Below, piece after piece: positions 20,390 to 30,993 of a DNA stretch of 64,000 bases. This stretch comes from Sporothrix humicola. Its lineage: Eukaryota > Ascomycota > Sordariomycetes > Ophiostomatales > Ophiostomataceae. Location: the NCBI GenBank assembly GCA_021396245.1, contig WNYE01000063.1, positions 179,850-243,849 on the forward strand, read 5' to 3'. A program made the translations under genes and the position numbers. Below the pieces are notes generated by a model that was not told the origin of the DNA, ran no database searches, and was given only the letters and a program-made list of their open reading frames with translations. Position 1 is the stretch's first letter. Each line of letters begins with the position of its first letter.

Positions 20390-21421
20390 AAAAATGCACT
20401 ATGACGCTGTCATCTTTTTCTCCAAAAAGATGCGCTTCCGCCTCTTCATCGTGTATCCTCGGCTTTCAAAAGAAAACAAAAACAAAGCACAATACGCAAA
20501 ACAGGAGTATTGGTGTTCGTCTTTGAGGTCGAACAGAGCCAATTCGTGGAAAGCGGCAAGCTTCTCGACCCAACTTCCCCGTATTTTCCCTCCTTCCCTC
20601 TAATTTCACGATTTGACAATTCCCGGGGAAAGGCTCCTTCCTCCTTGTCGTCATTCCCCATTCTGCCCACTTTTGTACTCTTGCTCTTTCCTCCTCTTTC
20701 CTACTCCTTTCTTTCTCTTAATACCTCCTCTTTCCTTCTTTACGGAAAGAACCTGCTCAAGTATTATTATTCCGTGAACCTGCCTCCTGCCTCGTGTTTC
20801 CAGTGTCGTGTTGCACCTTCCTTATCGCAACTACCGCCGCACCGGAGCAATCAAAGCGAGCTTAACTCCTTGCACCTTCCTCTCCATTTTTTACTTAATT
20901 TTGGCGCCTCGCCTTCTTCCTCCCGTCCCCTCAAAAGTCCAAACCCAATTCTAAACCCAAGCCCAAAACCTCAAATTTCTTGTCTCGGCCACCGTCCGGG
21001 ATTGCACAAACAAACCTTCGGCATCTCTTCCGTCAGCCTTCTCAGCTTGACATCTTGTTTTCTGGCACTTCATTGGCCTCTCTTTCCGGTCTCTTGTTTC
21101 CCAATCCATTTCTTCATCTGGGCCAGGGCCTGCATAAACTTGACGATTCGCTCTGCCAATCACCTCATTGCCTCGTCTCCAATCTCCAATTTTTTCTTAT
21201 TCTATTTTTTACTTTTTTTTCTTCTCTCTTACGTCTTTTTTCTTCTTCTTCCGCATCCTCGGCCTTCTTCCGCTAGAGTCACCGATCGGTCATTGCCGCA
21301 CATCGCAACCCCAACCTCACCTCAAACACGTTTTCTTCCTCTTCACTTCCTTACCCCCACGAACCCCTCCGTGTCCTGCCGTTTCCTGTCTTGTCTTAAC
21401 CGGTTCTCGACCGAACAAGCA

Positions 21422-21503
21422 ATGATTTGATTTGCTTGTGAAAGCGATACCGCCAATCCCGATATAACAACAACAACCGCCGACCAACCAGCAGATGTTA
21501 TAG
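21422..21503 (+). promoter_or_regulatory. Two minimal upstream ORFs before the carrier ATG
   Basis: ATG-ATT-TGA at 21422-21430 and ATG-TTA-TAG at 21495-21503 lie 138 and 65 bases before the carrier start codon. If they are in the mRNA leader they could reduce initiation at 21560. The transcript start is unknown. Confidence 0.35.
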
Positions 21504-21559
21504 TGAGAACAAGCAACACAACGCATATACATAACCACCACATCCACATACTGCCCACC

Positions 21560-22636
21560 ATGGAGTCACACAAAACTGGCGCCGCGCCGGACGTCTCGGC
21601 ACCGGCCGCCCCGGCTGCCGTTAAGCAAAACACACCCGCCCCGGCCACCGCCTCAAAAAAGCAGCCCGCCTCCAAATCGATCCACTACCCCTTCTGGTTC
21701 GGCGGCAGCGCGAGCAGTTTGGCTGCCTGCGTCACCCACCCCATGGACCTCGTCAAGGTCCGCCTGCAAATGCGCCACGGCGACCTGCCGCGCACCATGA
21801 GCGGCACGTTTGTCCACATTGTGCGCAACGAGGGCATCCGCGGTCTTTATAGCGGCCTGTCTGCCTCTCTGCTGCGCCAGCTGACGTACTCGACGACACG
21901 GTTCGGTCTGTACGAGGCGATCAAGGGCCGCTTGGAGGAGTACGCCGCGGGCAAGCAGGATGCTTCCGGCTCCAAGAAGAAGGGACAGGTCTCGTTTGGT
22001 GCGCTGGTGGTGGCTGCCTCGGTCGCCGGTATGGTCGGTGGCTTTGCCGGCAACGCTGCCGACGTTCTCAACGTCCGCATGCAGCACGATGCCGCCCTCC
22101 CTGTCGAGCAGCGCCGCGGCTACCGCAATGCCCTGCACGGTCTTGTGCGGTTGGCGCGCGAGGAGGGCTTGGCCAAGGGCTGGTTCCGCGGCGTCTGGCC
22201 TAACAGTATCCGCGCGGCCGCCATGACGGCGTCGCAGCTCGCCTCGTACGACAGCGCTAAGCGCATACTGCTGGCGACAACGCCGCTGACCGACTCGCTG
22301 GCGGCGCACCTGATCGCCTCATTCTTGGCCGGTGTGGCCGCGGCGACGGTCACAAGCCCGATTGATGTGATCAAGACGCGGGTCATGTCGTCGCATGGCG
22401 CCAAGCTGACGACGGTGCTGGGCGAGCTGTACAAGACTGAGGGTCTGCGGTGGATGTTCAAGGGCTGGGTGCCCAGCTTTATCCGTTTAGGACCGTAAGT
22501 GCTCCCCTTCCCCATCTAAAGTTTATGTATTCTTTTCTCCTGCTAACCAAACAGACACACCATCTTTACGTTTGTCTTCCTGGAGGGCCACCGCAAGCTC
22601 TACCGCCAGATGAAGGGCCTGCCAGACCCGCAGTAA
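21560..22636 (+). CDS. Mitochondrial dicarboxylate carrier (DIC type)
   Basis: Two exons, 21560-22494 and 22555-22636, joined across a 60-nt intron (GTAAGT donor, GCTAAC branch, ACAG acceptor), giving 338 residues. The ATG at 21560 has a strong context (CCACCATGG). The protein has the three-repeat layout of the mitochondrial carrier family in the inner membrane: signature segments HPMDLVKVRLQM (repeat 1), NAADVLNVRMQ (repeat 2, with the proline replaced, as is common in DIC proteins) and SPIDVIKTRVMSS (repeat 3). These fit the yeast Dic1 subfamily, which exchanges dicarboxylates such as malate and succinate for phosphate. An Ala/Pro-rich extension of about 45 residues precedes the first repeat. 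The substrate is inferred from the subfamily only. Confidence 0.92.
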
Positions 22637-23332
22637 TTTTGTGCCTTTCTTGTCTTTTTGCATTTCTACCTCGCATATTCGATTTTCTGTTCTCATTTGC
22701 TTATATCATGCATTCACGGCTGGCGCTTGGTCTTCATTTTCTCTCACTCTAGATTTCTAGACGGTTGGACACTTTGTCTTGTTTTTTTGCCCTTTCTTTT
22801 CTATTGTAATTTCTGTTTCCCACATTTCCTTCTTGTCTAATTTCTTATCTTCATCACTGGGTAGACAAAGAGATATAGATAGAGTGGCCTTGTTGCCTCG
22901 ATATAGAATAGCACTTCCGCCTGCATGTGGATTGGCGTTTTTATTTACACATTTGCACCTCTGGATGACTGCCTACTGTTTGTGGTTGTACAACCTTCAG
23001 CCTTGCATATTTGGGGTAATTTGTGCTCTATTTGTAATATTTTTGGAGATATGATCTCCTCCCCGTCGAGGTGTCAGATTGGCCACCTAATCAAAGGAAA
23101 CTCTTGTTCTTTTTTATATTCCCTTCCCTTGGATTTTATTGTGAAATAAAACGCAGAAGAAAGCAAGATTGGCAAAAGAAATAAATGCCAAACATTTAAT
23201 ACCGAAAGATCCCCTAGAACGCCGCCGCCGTCTGCCAACCAGCCAAATGTGATGGTATGGTAAAATACAAAACAGTACTGTGAAAAAATCAAAGCCTTTG
23301 CTTTTCGTCTCCTCGTCAATATCGACTGACGT
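22637..23332. other. Convergent 3' region of carrier and RPB3
   Basis: About 700 bases between two converging genes. It is AT-rich and T-rich on plus, with no supported gene. It should hold both 3' untranslated regions and polyadenylation sites. Confidence 0.6.
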
Positions 23333-24465
23333 CTAATTCCACCCCGACTGACCGGCATTGCCGTACGGCGTCTGGCCGTATGGTGTCGTGCCGCCTGCGC
23401 CCCAAGCACCACCGCCGCCACCACCACCTCCACCGTATGGCGTTGTGTAGCCCTGGTCGTTCCACGAGTCACCGCCGCCGCCGCCGCCGTTCATGCCGCC
23501 ATTGTACTCGGGCGACTGCGGTTGGTAGTCGTCGTTGCCAAGATCGTCGTCTACGCCGCCGCCGTCTGTCGCGTTGAGCTCGTGGATGAGGGCGGCCAGC
23601 TTCTGCTGCAGGGCCTTGATGCCGTTCTGGACAATGGCGTCGGGCTCCATCTGGCCGACGGACTCGATGTCGTAGTAGAAGCGGCCGGGGACAGCGTCGT
23701 AGTCGAAGACCTCGCCCTCCTGGGGAGGCTCCTCGAGGCGGGCGTTTTCACTGGGGGGCCTGCGTGGGGTTAGAAGAAGAACATGTAAAAAGGGGTTCGG
23801 ATTGGCGGCGGCTTCGCCACGGTAGAGACTTACCACTCCTTTGCTGGATCTTGCTCGTACCACATGTCGAGGTGGTGCAGCTTGTTGTGCGGGTCGTACT
23901 CGAAGCCGACGGCGGCCGTCGGACACCACTTGGCGTGCTCCTTGGCAATGCCCTTTTTCGCAATACACGTCATCTGCAGCTCCTGACCCTTGCGCAGCTT
24001 GGCAATCATGACACCTAGGCCATCCGGGTCGCGGATGACAGGCGTGCCGACCCATTGGTTCGGCCGCGACGGGTCGACGACCAGATCGCGCGCGTACACC
24101 TTCATGATCTCGTCGCTGGTGCATTTGGCGTGCAGCGTCAGCTTGATGGAGCAGAGCTCGCAGTACTGCTCGCAGTCGCAGTCGCGCGAGTACACGACGT
24201 CGTCGGCGTTTTTGGAGTTGAGGGGCACGAGGCCCAGGCGGTGGGCAATGAACTCGTCGGCCAGCACGCTCGTGTTCTCCTCGACCTCCACAATATCGAT
24301 GGCGATCGTGGGCACTTCGGCGAGGACGATGCGGCGGACAGAGTTGGCAAAGGATAGGTCGACGTTGGTGAGCTCAAACTTGACGCGCTCGGTGTCGGCC
24401 TGGGAGATCTTGACGGCGGGGCCAAAGGACTCGCCGTCGTCCATGAGCATTGCGTCGTAGTCCAT
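23333..24465 (-). CDS. RPB3: RNA polymerase II subunit Rpb3
   Basis: Two exons, 24465-23834 and 23759-23333, with a 74-nt intron (GTAAGT donor, TTCTAAC branch, CGCAG acceptor), giving 352 residues. Rpb3 is the alpha-like subunit that pairs with Rpb11 during assembly of nuclear RNA polymerase II. The N-terminal dimerisation region includes VKFELTNVDLSFANSVRR. The zinc site is C96, C98, C102 and C105 in the CxCx3Cx2C pattern, followed by IKLTLHAKC. The exon junction falls in the Trp codon of AKEW. The C-terminal ~70 residues are glycine-rich (runs of Gly with TTPYG repeats), an extension beyond the conserved core. It is divergent from the GrpE gene across a spacer of about 1 kb. Confidence 0.97.
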
Positions 24466-25439
24466 GGCTGCGGTTGTGTGAAGGTGTGTGGTATGAGGAG
24501 AGATGGAAAGGAGGAGGCGAAAGATGACGAGGAGGTGAGGAGTTGAGAAGGCGAAGGAGAAGTCGGAGAGGAGGCGGGGAGGAAAGGATGGAGTCGACGA
24601 AAAGACGTTCGATGTGGCAGTATCGATAAAAAAGAGAACGTCTATGTGGTCATCGAGTGGTGTGTCGTTGTGGGCGCGAGGTCGAGGCTGGCGTCGTCCT
24701 CGGATCGTCGTGAGATGCAAGATGCAGAAAAGAGAGCTTGTCGCGACGCAGATGTGAGAAGACTTGCTTAGCAAAAAAAGGGAAGGCAGAAGGTCGAAGG
24801 CAGGGGACTCATTGGGTGGCGGTGGCACTAACAAAACACGCCAATGGGAGACCACTTTCAGTGCACAATAGCGACAATGGTCTCCCCCAAGGTGCTGGAG
24901 CTGAGCACGTGAGGCGCTGTAACTGATGCTCCTTTCTACCAATCACAAGGTAGCTACTGCCGGAAACGGAGGTAATAAGTGGAGACCTTTGTGCCTTCTT
25001 TGTGTGGTCTTCTGCGCATGCAAGATTTTCAGTGTGCGCTCACTATGGCAGGTGCGCAGGTGCGGCAGGAGCAGGCTGCATGGAAAAGTGCAGGCGCAAT
25101 TGGCGGTAGAACCCGAACGTCAAAGGTGGAAGCAAGACCAAGACAGGCCCAAGAAAAAAAGAAGTAAAAAAAACGTAACAGCTTCCCCTCCACCTAGATT
25201 GAGAAAAATATTCAACGACGAGCTTAACCCGAGGGTGTAAAATCCGCCTTGCTCTTTTGCTATCGAACTATTAAATATATCAGACCAGCCGTCGGCTTTA
25301 CTTTTCACGACACCCGAGTCAATTGATCTGATCTTCTTTCGTTTTCTTTTTCTTTCGTCTCTCCCCCACCTCTAACTTCAACATCACCACTTTCGATCTC
25401 CTCAACCTCACCCTCCTCACACCCACACCAACCTCCAAC
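24466..25439. other. Divergent promoter between RPB3 and GrpE
   Basis: No gene supported. Purine-rich on plus next to RPB3 and pyrimidine-rich next to GrpE, consistent with two leaders. It contains the inverted repeat at 24846-24886. Confidence 0.6.
24846..24886. promoter_or_regulatory. Perfect 9-bp inverted repeat in the shared promoter
   Basis: GGGAGACCA (24846-24854) and TGGTCTCCC (24878-24886) are exact inverted copies 23 bases apart, with arm centres about 32 bases apart. The position between two divergent genes makes a protein-binding site plausible, but no factor is recognised. Confidence 0.4.
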
Positions 25440-26276
25440 ATGCTCCGCCAGATTGCCTCGTCCGCGCGCATGGCCGCCCGTGTGCCGCGCGCCACCGCCG
25501 CCACCTCCCCTTTCCTCCAGACCGCTACGCCTTTCCGCAGCGTAGCCGCTACTGCTGTCCGCTCCTCAAGACAGCCGCTTTCTGTTTCTGCTGGCCGGTG
25601 GTACTCCAGCGAGACCGATGCTGCCAAGGACAAGCCGGCCGAGGCCGGTGAAGCCGCAAAGGAGGGCGAGGCTGCCGGCGAGGCTGCCGGCGAGGCGTTG
25701 AGCGCCGCCGACGCCGCTGCTCTGCGCAAAGACCTCGAGACCAAGTCCAAGGAGGCTTCCGAGTGGAAGGTGAGCCCTACCCCGAGATTCCAATATATTG
25801 AGGCCCCTCTATTTTAACACTGCTAACACGCGCACCAGGACAAATACCTTCGCTCGGTCGCCGACTTCCGCAACCTGCAGGACCGCACACAACGCGACGT
25901 CAAGTCGGCACGCGATTTCGCCATCACGGGCTTCGCCAAGGATCTGGTGGACAGCGTCGACAACCTGGACCGCGCGCTGTCCATGGTCCCCGAGAAGGGC
26001 GCCGACGGCGGCGAGGCGTCCGGCAAGGACTTTGTCAACCTGGTCGACGGCCTCAAGATGACCGAGACGGTGCTGGTGCAGACGCTCAAGAAGCACGGCC
26101 TGGAGCGCTTCGACCCCAACGGCGACAAGTTCAACCCCAACGAGCACGAGGCCACCTTTATGACGCCCATGTCCGACAAGGAGCACAACACCGTCTTCCA
26201 CACGCAGCAAAAGGGCTTCCGCCTCAACGGCCGTGTCCTGCGGGCCGCCAAGGTCGGCGTTGTCAACAACAAATAG
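25440..26276 (+). CDS. MGE1: Mitochondrial GrpE nucleotide exchange factor
   Basis: Two exons, 25440-25769 and 25839-26276, with a 69-nt intron (GTGAGC donor, GCTAAC branch, CCAG acceptor), giving 255 residues. Mge1 releases ADP from mitochondrial Hsp70 during matrix protein import and folding. The first ~55 residues are a basic, Ser/Ala/Arg-rich presequence ending near RWYSS. An acidic Ala/Glu-rich linker follows. The GrpE helix begins around ALRKDLETKSKEASEWKDKYLRSVADFRNLQDR and the C-terminal beta domain contains HEATFMTPMSDKEHNTV and GFRLNGRVLRAAKVGVV, both family hallmarks. The intron falls between the Lys and Asp codons of EWKDKY. Confidence 0.97.
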
Positions 26277-26672
26277 ACGGCGGCAGCCTCTATACCCGTT
26301 GCTCTTTCTCGACCTAATTTCTTATGACACACCTACCCTTATATTTATGCACATACTGGGCACGCATCTCCTCCGCCCCTACATCATCTCTCATTCATTT
26401 TTTCTTACTTCTTGGGTCTCATTTTGCTTTTTTTCTTGTCATCGTCATCTGGCATACTGGCGTTTTTGGGGGGTCACTTAAAATAAAAAATCACTTTCTT
26501 GGCCGGCGGCAGGTGGGGAAAAATTACTTGGATTGTAACATACGATACTCTGCTCATGATATATACTCATACATTTTTTTTTGTTTTGGCAATTCTTGGT
26601 ATTTTTTTTGCGTTCTCGTGAGAGATCTTTGCTTCTACTTATATGTTCCAAGTGGTATGAATCCTTTCACTC
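26277..26672. other. Convergent 3' region of GrpE and the coiled-coil gene
   Basis: About 400 T-rich bases between two converging genes; no further feature seen. Confidence 0.6.
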
Positions 26673-27188
26673 TTACACCTCCTCTTCAATGCCCATACCA
26701 GCCATCTGCTCGGCCAGGACCTTGGTCAGCTCCTCCGCATCGGCCACGCCATGGTCCCGGCACAGCTTGTTCAGCCTGGCTTCTCCATCGCGCAGCCGCT
26801 GAGCCAACACCGCCTGCAACTCTCTTCCCTGTGCCAGACGCGCTTCCGTTTCGCCCACAGTCACCCTCAAGTTCTGCAGCTGCTCGTTGATACCCCTCAC
26901 AACCCTCTCACGGCGCCGCCGCTTCTTCTCGGCCCGCTTCTCGGCCAGACACTGCAGCCGGTAGTGCTCTTGGGCCTCTTTGCGCTGGCGCTCCAGCTCG
27001 GCAGCACGGCACGCGGCAAGCTGGTGCTCAATGGTCGCGAGGCTGCGGGTTTGGGCTGTAATAGCCGCCTGGGCTTGTTCGTTGGCCTCGACGAGACTGG
27101 CATTCGCGGCCTGGCCGTCTTGGATGGCGCGATAGCTGTCTCGGAACGTCTGGAGAAGGGCGCGCTCTGTGGCAATGCCGGCCGCCAT
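26673..27188 (-). CDS. Small coiled-coil protein, unrecognised
   Basis: A single-exon gene of 171 residues. The ATG at 27188 has an ideal context (CACCATGGC); the frame continues upstream only with a GTG. The protein is almost wholly predicted helix: residues 5-150 are rich in Ala, Glu, Gln, Arg and Leu with heptad-like spacing, and include a very basic stretch (EKRAEKKRRRRERVVRG) near residues 83-99 that could bind nucleic acid or be a nuclear localisation signal. The tail (LCRDHGVADAEELTKVLAEQMAGMGIEEEV) is short and acidic. I do not recognise a family. It lies 129 bases downstream of the stop of the next minus-strand gene. Confidence 0.65.
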   Translation of the reverse strand: MAAGIATERALLQTFRDSYRAIQDGQAANASLVEANEQAQAAITAQTRSLATIEHQLAACRAAELERQRKEAQEHYRLQCLAEKRAEKKRRRRERVVRGINEQLQNLRVTVGETEARLAQGRELQAVLAQRLRDGEARLNKLCRDHGVADAEELTKVLAEQMAGMGIEEEV

Positions 27189-27317
27189 GGTGTTGACCAC
27201 AGGACTATGGGCAGATAGCCGCTTTTTCTTGCTGTTACTGTGGCCGGCATCGAAAGGGGTCAACAAGGCAGTAGCAGGATCAAAACGACAGTTGTGCACG
27301 GCGTCATTGACTTCGGA

Positions 27318-28973
27318 CTATGATTGGCAGCGCTATGTCAGAAAACAGTAACGTGTAAGCGGATATTTTCCTTGAGATAACGCACCCAAGTGAATGTGAT
27401 TGCCCTGCGCTTGGCTTTGTGGCTTTCGCTAGGAACACCAGATGAAGGTCCAGCTTCCTCAGAAGAGGACGTGCTTGATGAAGAGCACGATGGCGATGGA
27501 GGGGCCTTTTCATCCGGCGTCTCAACAGACTTGCTGGTCTTGTCGTCTTTTTCTCCACCGTACAGTCGGGAACGCAGCTCTTTGCAGTCCCATGGTGCCA
27601 TCCGCTGGAACAACGATGGCATACCAGTACCTCGAATCGGTTGCTGCTGTTCGCCCTGTCCCTCTTGAAGCAGAAGAAGGTAGAGGCCAGCCCGCTCGGG
27701 TGTGACGCCGGGTGGAGTCCACAAGACGGAACTGGTCGGGCCTGGTTCGACGCGGTAAGCTGGGCTCAGCTCTTCTCCTGTGTGGATATCAAACTGGCGC
27801 CGGTGGCAGTTGGGCAAGACATTATTGCGATGCGTCGTGTCCATAGAAACATTCATGATCTTGTCTTGCGGCGTGCGTGGTCGGATAGACGCTTCTTTCA
27901 CCTCCTCTTCTGCAATGATTTGGCGCAGACTGTCCACATCGTCGGGTGTGCAGCCAGCAGCCAGGGCTCGAAAGATGGCAGGCGAGATACGGACATCGGC
28001 AGGATCTCCATCGTCGTCTGAAACGCACGAATCGTCTTCTGTGGTCAAAAAGTCAGTATCGCAATATTGGCAAACTGCATGACTACCAGCTGTATGGCGG
28101 CCATACCCTCAGACTCGTATGGTCCGTTTGCCTTGGCCCAGCCCTTGTCCAGCTTGCTGTGGTCGAGAAGATAGTCGGAAATGTCGCTGTCGCTATCGCT
28201 GTCGCTGCCCCCGCCGCCATATCTCTCTTGTCTCCGCGTCCTGTGCAAAAGAAGAGGCGAGAGGACTGGCTGCTTAAAGTAAAAGACAGTCTGGCGCATG
28301 TCTTCATCGTCGTCGACTCGGTCGCGCACAAAGGCTTGCTAGGCCTTGTGCTTTCCCTTGCTGTCGGCGTAGTCGACAATGATTGCATCGTTGACGTCGT
28401 TGAGGAACCTGTATGTCGCATAACATGAGGCGGTTAGCACAAGACCGAGTGAAGGATGTCTCCGGGAGGTTTGGTCGTCCAAAAATGACTGAACCTGACT
28501 TCGTCTCGCCCTGCCAGCCTGGATTGGTCGTCTTCTACACCGTCCCCATTGCGCGCTGACTTGACAAAGCAGCCAAAGAGCGGACTCGGCTCCACATCGC
28601 GCGGTCCTCGCATGGCCTTGTATGCCTTCATGAAGGACATTGTCACCTTCATCTTGGGAACATGCGTCTCTGAAGGTTCTTCCGAGGAGACTGAGAACGA
28701 CGGCGGATCTTCAGATGCAGTCGAAAGAGGAGATACCGGCAGAGGTGCGTTGTCATCATTGGTCTCGCCATTCCCGTCATTTTCGACTGCATGCCCGTCA
28801 TGACTCCGCTCAACTCTTGTAAAACTGAAAGGCAGTGTAGGGCTATCATCGAATGGAACGCTATGATCGGATGTGGCGTCTTCACCTTCGCCACCATGAC
28901 CACTTTGCCTGCTGTTTAGTCTGTCGTGGTCGTCCATCGCATTGCATGTTGCTGTTGTTGTTGTCGCCGCCAT
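27318..28973 (-). CDS. Unrecognised multi-exon gene with an in-frame TAG
   Basis: Proposed exons: 28973-28495, 28408-28107, 28038-27386 and 27332-27318. Introns use CTAAC/CTGAC branches; the first donor (GTTCAG) is weak, the others (GTATGG, GTGCGT) are acceptable. The first exon gives an acidic Ser-rich region ending FMKAYKAMRGPRDVEPSPLF; the second reads FLNDVNDAIIVDYADSKGKH and then hits TAG at 28341-28339, after which the same frame continues with QAFVRDRVDDDEDMRQTVFY, an SDSDSDSD run and GWAKANGPYESE; the third has RISPAIFRALAAGCTPDDVDSLRQII and WTPPGVTPERAGLYLLLLQ. Coding quality is good on both sides of the stop. Either the gene is a recent pseudogene, the stop is a sequence error or is read through, or splicing removes it. 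No function recognised; the 15-nt last exon is tentative. Confidence 0.55.
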
Positions 28974-29504
28974 GGTAAGACGGCAAGAATAAACAATAAA
29001 CCCTGATACTGATGCTGTGATAAGTATAATATATGCGTGAACGAGGCGGTCTGGACAGATTCACGCTCTCTTCTGCTGGCCAAAAATTTCACCAAAAATC
29101 TTGTTGGGGTTTCGTCCGATCTTTCGGAGACTGCTGGGGATATGAGAGCAAGTTAATAAAAGTATCCAAAAGAGACCAAAGACGATAATGGTCACGAGGT
29201 CCGCCTCCGGAGACTAGCCCGAGTCCCCTTGAAGGGCAACGATAACATAGGATTGAAAGCCGCATTTTAAGAGCTTCCCACTGTGAAGCTTTTGCGCCGG
29301 TCGTGTATATTTCATTAAAACCACAGCCATGAGACGTAATGGACTTGTGCGGCGAAAAGGGTGATAAAGGGAACAATGTTGATACTGTCGAACTCTTAAA
29401 TTAATTGTAGCCATGCATGTACTGAGTATCTCTTTCTTCCCCCCTCTTTCATGGCGATTAGGAGGCCGCCACTCGTCGACTCTGTCGTTTGTCGAAACAG
29501 CACC
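28974..29504. other. Spacer between two minus-strand genes
   Basis: About 530 bases with no gene seen; probably the promoter of the 27.3-29.0 kb gene and the 3' region of the 29.5-30.0 kb gene. Confidence 0.55.
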
Positions 29505-30043
29505 TTAGCTCTCAATGGCCAATGCCTTGTAGCCCACCAGGTTGCCGTCGAGATACGACACCAGATAGTACTCGACCCGCGTCCCGTCAATCTGCACACG
29601 GTACACACGGATGTCGTTGCCCTTGGTCTCGGTCGTCAACTCGTCAATCAGCGACTTGTAGTTGCCCTGCTTGTCCCAGTCGACGGGGTCCAGGATCGAA
29701 ATGTCGTCGGCCGACTGCTTCAGCCCCGCCACCTTGATGAAGTCGTCTGTGATGTCAGTACGGAGCGCTTGTGGGAGGAGATTTGCATGTGGCACAGGGA
29801 CGACCTACCCTCTGTTGGAAGACTGCTGGAGCTGGAAAGGTTGAAGCTCACGGGCACAAAAGGCTCGTCCGATTCGCTGACGTAGAACTGGTCCTTGGCT
29901 GCCGCGACCAGTCTCTTCGGAGCCTGTTGTGCATGGACATTTGAGCCGCCGGAGCTCTTTGTGTCTTTTGTGCTTGCGCGGCCGGCATTTGGGTCCTCGT
30001 TGGCCTGGTCGAGGAACTTGGCGTAGGCGTCGTCGGAAGACAT
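29505..30043 (-). CDS. Conserved-looking hypothetical protein, 158 residues
   Basis: Two exons, 30043-29809 and 29746-29505, with a 62-nt intron (GTAGGT donor, ACTGAC branch, CACAG acceptor), giving 158 residues from MSSDDAYAKFLDQANEDP. The first half is polar and probably disordered (STKDTKSSGGSNVHAQQ). The second half looks like a small folded domain: ISILDPVDWDKQGNYKSLIDELTT, RVYRVQIDGTRVEYYLVSYLDGNLVGYKALAIES. The pattern of beta strands at the C-terminus is reminiscent of nuclease A inhibitor-like (NuiA) proteins, but I hold that only as a weak suggestion. Role unknown. Reading through the intron would run into extra sequence, so the spliced form is preferred. Confidence 0.75.
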
Positions 30044-30993
30044 GGTGATCGAAGACGTGGAAAAGCTTAGAGAGTGAGGTTGGATGTGTAGCCGGGATTG
30101 TGTGAATGCAAGAGCTGTTTTGATGCTCTGGTTCTGATTCTGAAGTAAGAAGCGAGTTTGTATTTGTTGTGTAATCGCAAGAGGAATGTGTCTGCTGAGC
30201 TGAGTGCGCTTTGTCGTGGCACGAACAGCAAAGCTTCCAAGTCGGGGGGACGCCAGCTTTTAAATATTTGCCTGGATCGTGGGTGCTGTGGTGCGATTGG
30301 CCTGTAGATTGGGGAAGGAGAGATTGAGGTAATGGACGGGAAGGTGCGATCAAAGGGTGTGGGCAAATCGGGCAGCTTTGTCTATTGTTGTTTTCCTGAA
30401 GCCTGGATTGGAGGGGCAATCTTTACGTAGTTGGGGAAGGAGGCCCATGACGCAACAAAGCCTTCCTTCCTTTAGTCGCATCGGCAAATCTGGTGGAGCC
30501 ACACACCACTACAGGGAAGGCACGATGCACAATACAAAACGGTAGCTTCTCATTTGTCCATTTCTTATTATCAACATTTTATATCACAAAGTAAAAAGCC
30601 AACAAATACAAGGCACAGACGGAATATGTTTTGGAGTATCTTTCAATGTTTTTGCTCATTCTTTTAGTTTTTATGCCCCCGTTTCGCGCGGCGCCCTTGG
30701 TCAAGCGCATCCAAAATGGATGGGAGCTGCAAACGGCATGGCCAGTTCGCCCCGCGAGACATTTTAATTCCCTTTTTTTGGTTCCTGGGAGAATGGAATA
30801 ACAGCTCCCAAAGCGGTTCTCCCAACAAGCAAAACAACAGTTAAACGAAGAAACATGAAATAAATAGCGCAAAGCCCATCCCGATTTTCCTGTCCGCTGC
30901 TTTTATATCGTCCGCCCATTGTACACACAAACAAAAAAGAGACCGCGCCAATAACTCGTGCTGCAAAACTTACACCATTTCTGATGCAGTTGC
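30044..30993. other. Spacer between the hypothetical gene and RPL3
   Basis: About 950 bases; the left part is the likely promoter of the 158-residue gene and the right part the RPL3 3' region. No additional gene seen. Confidence 0.6.

Larger units (their letters stand above)
19821..21559. other. Divergent promoter region of synthetase and carrier genes
   Basis: No gene supported. Positions 20580-21420 are strongly pyrimidine-rich on the plus strand, which opens a 306-codon frame (20510-21430) without protein character; this is typical of fungal leaders. An A18 tract lies at 20352-20369. Confidence 0.5.

Noticed and set aside
20510..21430. 306-codon plus-strand open frame before the carrier gene
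   Set aside because: Derived from a pyrimidine-rich leader (Phe/Leu/Ser/Pro runs); no conserved-looking sequence.
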